Shown piece by piece: positions 49,324 to 57,387 of a stretch of 59,952 bases of DNA. Position 1 is the stretch's first letter. Every line of letters starts with the position of its first letter. The translations under genes were made by a program, and so were the position numbers. Source of the stretch: SAR202 cluster bacterium (GTDB lineage: Bacteria; Chloroflexota; Dehalococcoidia; Lucifugimonadales; UBA3495); the NCBI GenBank assembly GCA_016872385.1, contig VGZV01000011.1, positions 1-59,952 on the forward strand, written 5' to 3'. Under the pieces are notes generated by a model. That model saw nothing but the letters and a program-made list of their open reading frames with translations. It was not told the DNA's origin and made no database searches.

Positions 49324-50844
49324 ATGACGACTAGGGGTCAGGACATCGTTTCCCTTATCCGGCGCCAAATTGAAGAATTTGGCGGTGAGCTGAGTCTGGT
49401 AGATGTGGGCACCGTAGTGCAAGTGGGCGATGGCATCGCCAGCATCCAGGGCCTGCAGGGGGTTCGGTCTAACGAACTGCTGGACTTTGGCAACAACATT
49501 ATGGGGCTGGCCCTTAACCTGGAATCAGACCTGGTGGGCGCAGCCATTCTGGGCGACCCCAACGCCGTAAAAGAGGGCGACCGGGTCCGCTCCACCGGCC
49601 AGATTATTGAGGTCCCTGTGGGCGATGCCCTGGTCGGCCGGGTGGTTGACCCTCTGGGACGCCCGCTGGACGGCAAAGGTCCCGTGGTTACTACTACCAC
49701 CCACCCGGTGGAGCGGGTGGCCCCCAACGTGGTAATCCGCAAGTCTGTGGATACGCCCGTCCAGACCGGCATTAAAGCTATTGACGCCATGATTCCCATC
49801 GGCCGGGGCCAGCGGGAGCTGATTATCGGCGACCGCTCCACCGGCAAGACCGCCATCGCCCTGGATGCCATCATCAACCAGAAGGGCGGCGACCTCATTT
49901 GTATCTACGTCGCCATCGGCCAGAAGCAGGGCAAGGTGGCCCAGGTGGTGGGTACTCTGGAAGAAAATGGTGCCATGGCTCACACCATCGTGGTCAACGC
50001 TGGAGCTTCCGACCCTGCTCCCATGCAATACATCGCCCCTTATGCTGGTTGCGCCATGGCGGAAGCCTTCATGGAGCAAGGCAAGGACACCCTCATTGTT
50101 TACGATGACCTGACCAAGCATGCTTGGGCCTACCGGCAGATGTCGCTGTTGCTGCGCCGCCCCGCCGGCCGTGAGGCCTATCCCGGGGACATCTTCTATC
50201 TGCACAGCCGCTTGCTGGAGCGGGCTGCCCGCTTGGACCAGGAACACGGCGGCGGCTCCATGACCGCCCTGCCCATTATTGAAACCCAGGCGGGCGACGT
50301 CTCCGCCTACATTCCCACCAACGTTATCTCCATCACCGACGGCCAGATTTATCTGGAGCCGGAACTGTTCAACTTCGGCATCCGCCCGGCGGTGAACGTG
50401 GGACTTTCCGTGTCCCGCGTGGGCGGCGCGGCCCAGACCCGGGCCATTCGCCGGGTGGCTGGCCGCTTGCGCCTGGACCTGGCCCAGTACCGGGAGTTGG
50501 CGACCTTCGCCCAGTTTGGCACCGCCGACCTGGACGCCGCTACCCGCGCCCAATTGGCCCGCGGCCAGCTGGCCACCGAAGTCCTGAAGCAAGGCCAGTA
50601 CAAGCCGTTGTCCATGGAGCAAGAGGTAATCGTCCTGTTCGCAGTCAACGCTGGCCTGATGGGCGACATACCGTTGCCGCGCTGCGCCGCCTTTGAGGAG
50701 CAGCTGTTGCGGTATATGTCCAGCACCCACCCGGAAATTGGACAAGCCATTGCCCAAAGCCGGGACTTGAATCAGGAGACCGAGACCAAGCTGACCCAGG
50801 CCATTAACGAGTTCAAGGCCACTTTCGCTACCCAGGGCAGCTAG
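49324..50844 (+). CDS. atpA: ATP synthase subunit alpha
   Basis: The 506-residue non-catalytic F1 subunit. The P-loop GDRSTGKT is at 169-176. Other segments are [13 protein letters not shown], the signature [13 protein letters not shown], and [17 protein letters not shown], which supplies the arginine finger region. Length and layout are standard. An ATG with GAGGGAG upstream is used. atpG begins 28 bases after the stop. Confidence 0.98.
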   Translation: MTTRGQDIVSLIRRQIEEFGGELSLVDVGTVVQVGDGIASIQGLQGVRSNELLDFGNNIMGLALNLESDLVGAAILGDPNAVKEGDRVRSTGQIIEVPVGDALVGRVVDPLGRPLDGKGPVVTTTTHPVERVAPNVVIRKSVDTPVQTGIKAIDAMIPIGRGQRELIIGDRSTGKTAIALDAIINQKGGDLICIYVAIGQKQGKVAQVVGTLEENGAMAHTIVVNAGASDPAPMQYIAPYAGCAMAEAFMEQGKDTLIVYDDLTKHAWAYRQMSLLLRRPAGREAYPGDIFYLHSRLLERAARLDQEHGGGSMTALPIIETQAGDVSAYIPTNVISITDGQIYLEPELFNFGIRPAVNVGLSVSRVGGAAQTRAIRRVAGRLRLDLAQYRELATFAQFGTADLDAATRAQLARGQLATEVLKQGQYKPLSMEQEVIVLFAVNAGLMGDIPLPRCAAFEEQLLRYMSSTHPEIGQAIAQSRDLNQETETKLTQAINEFKATFATQGS

Positions 50845-50872
50845 GGCCTAAACTTAGCCGCTTGGTGAAATA

Positions 50873-51736
50873 ATGCCCAGCATCCGAGACCTGCGCCGGC
50901 GCATCCGCAGTGTGCAGAATACCGGCAAGGTCACCAATGCCATGTCCTTAATCGCCGCCTCCAAAATGCGGCGCGCCCAAAACGCTACCCTCCAAGGCCG
51001 GCCCTACGCCCTGAAAATCCAGGAGGTAATTGCCGACCTGGCCGCCCAGCCGCGGGAAGAGGACGGCGCTATCCATCCCCTGCTGCAAGTGCGCGAGGTG
51101 AAGCGCATTGGTGTGCTGCTGATTACTCCCGACCGGGGACTGTGCGGCGGCCTGGCTTCCAATCTGAACCGGCGGGTGGCCCAGTTTATCCTGGAGCAGA
51201 CCGTGCCTGTACGGCTCATTGTGGTGGGGCGCAAGGGCCGCGACTTCATGATTCGCTACGGCCAGGACGTCAGCGCGGTGTTCACCGACGTGGGCGACCG
51301 GCCCGCGTTGTCTGACACCACTGCCATTTCAACCCTCATCACCGACGCTTACACCAAGGGCGAACTGGATGAGGTGCATCTGGCTTACACCAAGTTTATC
51401 TCCACCATGAGCCAGGAACCCGCTCTGGAGCGTTTGGTGCCCGTGGCGCCCGCCGCTCTCACCGGCGCCCAGCGGGTGGGCTACATTTACGAACCAGATA
51501 CTCTGGCAGTGCTGGGCAACTTGCTGCCCCGTTTCCTGGAGATGGAAGTCTATCACGCATTGCTGGAAGCCATTGCCAGCGAGCAGTCTGCCCGCATGGT
51601 GGCCATGCGCAACGCCACGGACAACGCCAAATCCCTGGTGGGCGACCTCACCCTGGACATGAACAAGCTGCGCCAAGATACCATCACCAGGGAACTGCTG
51701 GACCTCATCGGCGGCCAGGCGGCCCTGGAAGTCTAG
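50873..51736 (+). CDS. atpG: ATP synthase subunit gamma
   Basis: The 287-residue central rotor shaft. The N-terminal coiled coil starts MPSIRDLRRRIRSVQNTGKVT (shown in part), with ASKMRRAQ. The Rossmann-like middle holds TPDRGLCGGLASNLNRR, and the C-terminal coiled coil has ARMVAMRNATDNAKSL and the family ending ITRELLDLIGGQAAL. It is followed by a 113-base spacer that contains a palindromic repeat before atpD. Confidence 0.97.
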   Translation: MPSIRDLRRRIRSVQNTGKVTNAMSLIAASKMRRAQNATLQGRPYALKIQEVIADLAAQPREEDGAIHPLLQVREVKRIGVLLITPDRGLCGGLASNLNRRVAQFILEQTVPVRLIVVGRKGRDFMIRYGQDVSAVFTDVGDRPALSDTTAISTLITDAYTKGELDEVHLAYTKFISTMSQEPALERLVPVAPAALTGAQRVGYIYEPDTLAVLGNLLPRFLEMEVYHALLEAIASEQSARMVAMRNATDNAKSLVGDLTLDMNKLRQDTITRELLDLIGGQAALEV

Positions 51737-51737
51737 A

Positions 51738-51825
51738 TTAACCGCCGAGAGCGCGGAGATCACCGAGTTAGACGGTGGGAAAATCTCAAGAAAGTCTCTG
51801 CGTACTCAGTGGTCTCTGCGGTTAA
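51738..51825. repeat. TTAACCGC-ended inverted repeat between atpG and atpD
   Basis: TTAACCGC at 51738-51745 and its reverse complement GCGGTTAA at 51818-51825 bound an 88-bp segment that begins one base after the atpG stop. Inside, both arms carry GAGAxC-type tandem words (CCGAGAGCGCGGAGATCACCGAG; CAGTGGTCTCTGCGG). This is the widespread 'ACCGCAGAGRNCRCNGAG' palindrome. It opens the only long gap in the atp operon, so it might tune the expression of atpD-atpC. Confidence 0.75.
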
Positions 51826-51840
51826 ACCGTTAACACTTAG

Positions 51841-53247
<1,407 letters not shown>

Positions 53248-53256
53248 GGCCAAGGC

Positions 53257-53472
53257 ATGCCAAAGGTCGAAACAGCCCAAGAGGCCACCGAACTGGCGAT
53301 AGCTTTCCTGAAGCCGTACTGGGCCTTTGCGCGGCCCCTGAGGGCGGTCCGGCGCCCCGGCCTGTGGCACGTGGAACTAGATGTGGGTGTGCGTGGGGAA
53401 AGGCTCGGTTGGGCCGACGTGGACATGGAGACGGGCAAGATAGTGAATTACAGGATCCCCAAGGAAGCGTAG
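53257..53472 (+). CDS. Small PepSY-like protein inserted in the atp operon
   Basis: A 71-residue protein beginning MPKVETAQEATELAIAFLK and ending WADVDMETGKIVNYRIPKEA. The alpha-beta-beta layout with a final D-x-x-T-G-x-I/V motif resembles a single cytosolic PepSY-like unit. There is no signal peptide. It starts nine bases after atpD and is followed 21 bases later by a PaREP1/HEPN-like gene, with which it probably forms a functional pair. It is not a known ATP synthase subunit. Confidence 0.65.
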   Translation: MPKVETAQEATELAIAFLKPYWAFARPLRAVRRPGLWHVELDVGVRGERLGWADVDMETGKIVNYRIPKEA

Positions 53473-53493
53473 CCCCTAATCTCAGCATTAGCA

Positions 53494-53862
53494 ATGACAG
53501 TTCAGGAAGGGGACTACCAGTCCCTCAGCATCCACTACCTAGAAAACAGCCTGCATCATTTGCAGGCCGGGGAGATTGCCAAGGCCGGAGAGTTTCTGTG
53601 GGGTAGTGTGGCCACGGCACTAAAGGCTGTTGCAGCCCGGCGGGATCGAGGCCTACGGTCCCACCGAGAGTTGCGAGCTTTCGCCCGAGAGCTAGCCAGA
53701 GATTCCGGACAACCCGACTTATGGGACAAGTACCTGACTGCGGAACACTTACACTCCAACTTCTATGAATCATTCCTAGAACGCGAGGACTTGGACGCCA
53801 TCGCAGAGGACTTGCGCCCAACGGTGATGGTCCTGCTTGAGATGGCCGCCGAAGGAAGGTGA
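53494..53862 (+). CDS. PaREP1/HEPN-like helical protein inserted in the atp operon
   Basis: A 122-residue all-helical protein: HYLENSLHHLQAGEIAKAGEFLWGSVATALKAVAARR (given in part), RSHRELRAFARELARDSG, then YLTAEHLHSNFYESFLEREDLDAIAEDLRP (in part). This matches the PaREP1-type family, related to HEPN domains. No R-x4-H catalytic motif is seen, so it may be a non-enzymatic HEPN or a binding partner. It stands seven bases before atpC, so it must be co-transcribed with the ATP synthase genes. Confidence 0.72.
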   Translation: MTVQEGDYQSLSIHYLENSLHHLQAGEIAKAGEFLWGSVATALKAVAARRDRGLRSHRELRAFARELARDSGQPDLWDKYLTAEHLHSNFYESFLEREDLDAIAEDLRPTVMVLLEMAAEGR

Positions 53863-53869
53863 GGATTTC

Positions 53870-54325
53870 ATGCCCACCATTCACCTGGAAATAATCACTG
53901 CCGAGCGCCAGGTGTTCTCTGACGACGTAGATACCGTGGTGGCGCCCGGCTCCGAGGGACAACTTGGTATTCTGCCCCGCCATGCTCCATTGATGACCGC
54001 CCTGCAGCCCGGCGAAATCATGATCCGCAAAAATGGCGAGGCCAGTTACCTGGCGGTGACCGGCGGTTTCATGGAGGTCATGGGCGACCGGGTGACCATT
54101 CTGGCCGACGCCTGCGAGCGGTCCGACGAGATTGATGAGTCCCGCGCGCAGGCGGCCGTGGAACTGGCCCGCCAGCAAATATCCCGGCGGGAATCCAACT
54201 TGCAGTTGCAGGAAGCTGCGGTGGCTATGCGACGCGCCCAGGCACGGCTTACCGTGGCCCGGCGGCGGCGGGCGCGGCCTGGAATGGGGCCTGGCCCCAG
54301 TGCAGAGGGCGGCGCAGCCCACTAA
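53870..54325 (+). CDS. atpC: ATP synthase subunit epsilon
   Basis: The 151-residue F1 epsilon subunit that links gamma to the c-ring and inhibits hydrolysis. The beta-sandwich domain holds MPTIHLEIITAERQVFSDDVD (given in part), APGSEGQLGILPRHAPLMTALQPGE and YLAVTGGFMEVMGDRVTILAD. It is followed by the two-helix C-terminal domain and a basic/Gly/Pro-rich tail (RRRRARPGMGPGPSAEGG). I chose the ATG at 53870 with GAGG upstream; an earlier ATG at 53837 overlaps the preceding gene. Confidence 0.94.
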   Translation: MPTIHLEIITAERQVFSDDVDTVVAPGSEGQLGILPRHAPLMTALQPGEIMIRKNGEASYLAVTGGFMEVMGDRVTILADACERSDEIDESRAQAAVELARQQISRRESNLQLQEAAVAMRRAQARLTVARRRRARPGMGPGPSAEGGAAH

Positions 54326-54356
54326 CATCAGTGTGATAGGTTCATTGCCCCATAGC

Positions 54357-54425
54357 CGCTCACCCTGAGCTAGTTGAAGGATGAGCGGTTTTCCGTTCAT
54401 AGCGGGCCTGCGAAATCATGAACGG
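54357..54425. repeat. Degenerate twin-hairpin repeat after atpC
   Basis: CCGCTCACCCTGAGCTAGTTGAAGGATGAGCGG is followed by CCGTTCATAGCGGGCCTGCGAAATCATGAACGGG. Both hairpins match the modular unit elsewhere but with worn GTCGAA cores. It lies 31 bases after atpC, between convergent atpC and rex, in a terminator position. Confidence 0.7.
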
Positions 54426-54468
54426 GCACTGTTCCCACAGGCCCTCAGCTAGGCCTGGTCCAGGGCTT

Positions 54469-55140
54469 CTAGTTAGACCACAAGCGATCCTGCGCCAAGT
54501 AGTAGGTCATGGACTGGAGCGCCAGCACCGGGTCAATGTTCTCGATGCGGATGCCCTTTCTGACCAGGGGAGTAGTGGGTGCGTAGTTGACGATGGCCTT
54601 TACCCCGCAGGCTACCAGTCGGTCAATGACTTGCTGAGTTTGGCTGCTGGGCACCGCCACGATGGCAATGCTAATGCTATGCTGGCTTACTGTTTGGTCC
54701 AGTTCCTCCATGGGCTGGACCGTCAGGTTTCCGACTTGCTGTCCCACCAGAGCTGCGCTTGTGTCGAAGGCAGCCACTATTTTAAAACCCGCCGGGGCAA
54801 AACCAGGGTAGCTGAGCACCGCGCGGCCCAGCCTTCCTACTCCTACCACGGCCACGTTCCAACTGCGGTCCAAACCTAGTATCTGGTTCAGTTCGTCCAG
54901 CAGGCGGCGCACACTGTAACCCCGGCCCTGCTTGCCAAACCGGCCAAAATAACTCAGGTCTTTGCGGATTTGGGCAGGCGTAATTTGCAGCCGTTCGCCC
55001 AATTGGTCGGAGTTAACCACCTCCACCCGCTCCTCCAGGAGCTGGCTCAAAACGCGGGCGTACTGGGGCAGCCTGGCAACCACCACTTCTGGCACCTCGG
55101 CTGCGCGGCCCGATGGAGGTAAAGTGGTGCGTCCTGCCAT
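54469..55140 (-). CDS. rex: Redox-sensing transcriptional repressor Rex
   Basis: A 223-residue NAD(H)-sensing repressor. The winged-helix domain includes ITPAQIRKDLSYFGRFGKQGRGY (given in part), the diagnostic R-K-D-x-S-Y-F-G..G-x-G-x-G-Y motif. The Rossmann domain carries VAVVGVGRLGRAVL and FDTSAALVGQQVG, with PVLALQSMTYYLAQ at the C-terminal swap helix. The start at 55140 has TAGGAGC upstream; the frame also extends 14 residues further. Rex usually controls respiration and fermentation genes. It stands convergent to the ATP synthase operon, but no Rex operator was recognised nearby. Confidence 0.92.
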   Translation of the reverse strand: MAGRTTLPPSGRAAEVPEVVVARLPQYARVLSQLLEERVEVVNSDQLGERLQITPAQIRKDLSYFGRFGKQGRGYSVRRLLDELNQILGLDRSWNVAVVGVGRLGRAVLSYPGFAPAGFKIVAAFDTSAALVGQQVGNLTVQPMEELDQTVSQHSISIAIVAVPSSQTQQVIDRLVACGVKAIVNYAPTTPLVRKGIRIENIDPVLALQSMTYYLAQDRLWSN

Positions 55141-55209
55141 GCTCCTAACCCGTTCCTGAGCAGCTTTCCAGCTGGGGCGCACTCGGAAAACTGCTATATA
55201 CGTGGCTAT

Positions 55210-55238
55210 AATCTATATGTCAGTGCTGGCCCAGTCAA
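55210..55238 (-). promoter_or_regulatory. Promoter of rex
   Basis: On the minus strand TTGACT (55238-55233) and TAGATT (55215-55210) are separated by 17 bp. The -35 box ends three bases from the CAACTCCAG direct repeat that borders the inserted MITE-like element C1. Confidence 0.55.
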
Positions 55239-55249
55239 GCCAACTCCAG

Positions 55250-55384
55250 GTAGTGTAGCAGTTTGCCACGAGCCTTAACTCGTCGCACCCCGACTTGTTG
55301 GGGTGCCCAGATACTTGCATGATTTAGGATCTTCTTAGGTTCCGGCTTTCGCCGGAACGACGAACGGCTAATTGATACACTACT
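55250..55384. repeat. MITE-like element family C, copy 1 (135 bp, 9-bp flanking direct repeats)
   Basis: The left end is GTAGTGTAGCAGTTTGCC; the opposite-strand right end is AGTAGTGTATCAATTAGCC. They form imperfect terminal inverted repeats. CAACTCCAG flanks it directly on both sides (55241-55249 and 55385-55393), which is a target-site duplication. Inside are a GCACCCCGACTTGTTGGGGTGC hairpin and a TTCCGGCTTTCGCCGGAA hairpin followed by CGACGAACGG. A second copy is at 59472-59605. Confidence 0.88.
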
Positions 55385-55411
55385 CAACTCCAGGGTTTTT
55401 GGAGGCTCCCA

Positions 55412-55705
55412 TTGCATATTGGATTTTGCCGGTTGACTTTGCACCTTCCCCATTCCCACAGCCTGAAAGAGCGGCGGCAGACCGCCCGGTCACTGACCGC
55501 CCGCATCCGCAACCAGTTCAATGTGGCAGTGGCGGAGGAAAACGATAACGAGCTATGGCAGCGGCTGATCCTGGGGGTCTGCTGTTTGAGTAGCGAACCA
55601 GACCATGCCAATGAGGTGCTGTCTGCGGTGGTGTCCTTTGTGGAGGAGACGCGGGGTGATCTGGAGTTGCTGGGCTACGAGACGGAGATCATTTCCGGTG
55701 TATAA
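55412..55705 (+). CDS. DUF503 family protein
   Basis: A 97-residue protein with the DUF503 pattern: MHIGFCRLTLHLPHSHSLKERRQ (given in part), then ARIRNQFNVAVAEENDNELWQRLILGVCCLS (in part) and a C-terminal strand. This is a small ferredoxin-like fold of unknown role, often found near ribosome-binding factor or other translation genes. The start is a TTG with GGAGG seven bases upstream. The element C1 ends 27 bases upstream, so its transcription may start inside or near that element. A terminator hairpin follows. Confidence 0.85.
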   Translation: MHIGFCRLTLHLPHSHSLKERRQTARSLTARIRNQFNVAVAEENDNELWQRLILGVCCLSSEPDHANEVLSAVVSFVEETRGDLELLGYETEIISGV

Positions 55706-55709
55706 GTTC

Positions 55710-55738
55710 GCAGGGACAGGTTTCAAACCTGCCCCTGC
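55710..55738. terminator. Hairpin between DUF503 and the convergent dehydrogenase
   Basis: GCAGGGACAGGTTT pairs with AAACCTGCCCCTGC with one mismatch around a single C. It begins five bases after the DUF503 stop and suits both convergent genes. It is the same palindrome class as the thi operon terminator at 2315. Confidence 0.7.
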
Positions 55739-55778
55739 AACCATCGGCCAATTTCGAAAGCGTCCATGCCTCGCCTGG

Positions 55779-56774
55779 CTACCGGCGGCGGCGCGCCGCC
55801 ACCACGCAGATGGGCCGGCCCGCGGCAAATGCTTCCAGATTCTCCACCGACATCTCCAGGCCGCGCATGGTGCCATTGTAAGCCATGCCTCCGGCGTGGG
55901 GGGACAGCACCACGTTGTCCAGCCGGGTGAAGGCATTTCCCAGCGGCAGCGGCTCGGTTTCAAATACGTCCAGGCCTGCCCCGGCGATGCGCTTTTGCTG
56001 CAAGGCTTCCAGTAGGGCGGCTTCGTCCACCACCGCGCCGCGGGAGGTGTTGACCAGGATGGCCGTGGGCTTCATCATCGCCAGTTGTTGGCGGCCAATC
56101 AGCCCCTGGGTCTCTGGGGACAAGGCCAGGTGCAGGGACACCACGTCCGACGTCCGCATTAATTCCTCCAGGGAGAGGAACTCCACGCCGTACTGCGCCG
56201 CCCGCTCTGGCGAAGGGTGCAAAGTCCAGGCCGCCACCTTCATGCCGATGCCCCTGCCCAGCTGGATCATGCGCTGGCCGATGGCCCCAGTGCCCACTAC
56301 TCCCAGGGTTTTGTTGTACAGTTCGTCGATGAACCCGCGGGTCCACTCGCCCCGGCGGATGCGCTGGTCGTTGAGCACAATTTGCCGGGACACCGCCAGG
56401 GCCAACGCCAGGGCGTGCTCCGCCACGTAGGGCGCGCCGTAGCCGGGGGTGTTGCAAACGGTGATGCCCAGCTCCGATGCCGCGGCCAGGTCCACGTGGT
56501 CCACGCCGGTGCCCCAGATGGACAGGACCTGCAGCTTGGGGCAGGCGGCCAGCACTTTGCGGGTGAAGCGCACCGAGGAGCGGATGTTCAGCACCGCCTC
56601 GGCATCTTTGATGCGGGCGATGGTCTCCTCTTCGGTGGTAGGGCGGTCAAAGTGCCACTGCACCTGGCGGGCCAGGGCGCGGGCACGGGCCTCGTACGTC
56701 GTGCCGGCCAGCACCGGCGGCTGGTCGTCAGGGACTACCAGGAGAGAGAAGAGAGGAGTGGAAGGAGTGGGCAT
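55779..56774 (-). CDS. D-2-hydroxyacid dehydrogenase family protein
   Basis: A 331-residue NAD-dependent dehydrogenase. It contains TEEETIARIKDAEAVL, GTGVDHVDLAAASELGITVCNTPGYG (given in part) and the nucleotide motif GVVGTGAIGQ (159-167). The catalytic trio is R245 (NTSRG), E274 (ETEPLP) and H293 (SPHAGG). It belongs to the phosphoglycerate/glyoxylate-reductase-like superfamily. The substrate is not predictable. It starts at an ATG with GAGG upstream, eight bases after the DUF4926 gene. Confidence 0.88.
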   Translation of the reverse strand: MPTPSTPLFSLLVVPDDQPPVLAGTTYEARARALARQVQWHFDRPTTEEETIARIKDAEAVLNIRSSVRFTRKVLAACPKLQVLSIWGTGVDHVDLAAASELGITVCNTPGYGAPYVAEHALALALAVSRQIVLNDQRIRRGEWTRGFIDELYNKTLGVVGTGAIGQRMIQLGRGIGMKVAAWTLHPSPERAAQYGVEFLSLEELMRTSDVVSLHLALSPETQGLIGRQQLAMMKPTAILVNTSRGAVVDEAALLEALQQKRIAGAGLDVFETEPLPLGNAFTRLDNVVLSPHAGGMAYNGTMRGLEMSVENLEAFAAGRPICVVAARRRR

Positions 56775-56782
56775 GGACTACC

Positions 56783-57016
56783 TCAGACCGGAAGCTCCAA
56801 TTGGCGGGCGTGGGTGATGTCTCGGTGAGTAACGGTGCGCAACCCAGAGGCCGGTACAGTTGCGATGGCGGCGGTATCTCCGTCCAGTGTGAAGAACTCC
56901 ACTTCAAAGGCGACACCGCCCCGGTGCACGTGCACAATAGTGCCCACGTCACCTGCCTTTAGCCTTTCCCCCGGGACATCATTCGTCAGGACAACCCGGT
57001 CATGCTCGTTGAACAT
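56783..57016 (-). CDS. DUF4926 domain protein, putative partner of DUF6883
   Basis: A 77-residue small beta-barrel-like protein: MFNEHDRVVLTNDVPGERLKAGDVGTIVHVHRGG (given in part), FEVEFFTLDGDTAAIATVPA. This is the DUF4926 pattern (VVLTxDxP..GLxxGDxGTVV). It begins four bases after the stop of the DUF6883 gene. The two domains occur side by side in many bacteria and are suspected to act as a toxin-antitoxin-like pair. That role is inference. Confidence 0.8.
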   Translation of the reverse strand: MFNEHDRVVLTNDVPGERLKAGDVGTIVHVHRGGVAFEVEFFTLDGDTAAIATVPASGLRTVTHRDITHARQLELPV

Positions 57017-57020
57017 ATTG

Positions 57021-57357
57021 TCATCTCAAGGGGTATGCTGTAATCAGTCGAGGGGCGGCCCCACCAGTTTCAATGATCCAAACAGTCCTGACGAGTGGAT
57101 TGCGTTCGTCAGGCGTTTCCAACCTTCCATCTACACTGTAGCGTGTGCCGTAAGGAGATTCTACTATACCGACCACCTGATTGCTGATGCCGTGCTTCCG
57201 CAAGGCTTCCGCCAGAACCTGCCAAGCTTCGGGCTGAAAACTAAAACCTTCCGAGGAACTCAGCCTTGGTGCGGCCATCAGGATGACTATCGGAGAGCAG
57301 ATAATCAATTATTTTGTTCCGGTCTACTCTTGCCTGGGCTGCATTAGGCAATATCAT
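57021..57357 (-). pseudogene. DUF6883 gene with a +1 frameshift
   Basis: The minus strand from ATG 57357 reads MILPNAAQARVDRNKIIDY, then LLSDSHPDGRTKAEFLGRF, and stops at TAG (57243-57241). In the +1 frame it continues from the same point as SFQPEAWQVLAEALRKHG, ESPYGTRYSVDG and TVWIIETGGAAPRLITAYPLR (in part). Joined, this is a full DUF6883 protein of about 112 residues. The shift lies in AGG-TTT-T-AGT, a run of four T. It may be a decayed gene, a sequencing error in the homopolymer, or a real frameshift. The downstream frame alone (ATG 57308) lacks the conserved N-terminus. Confidence 0.8.
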
Positions 57358-57387
57358 TTACTGATGGATGCTCCCCTAGTCCCGCCT

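Noticed and set aside
49525..50757. A 410-codon minus-strand frame over atpA
   Set aside because: It is antisense to a highly conserved gene and has no recognisable domain; a GC-skew artefact.
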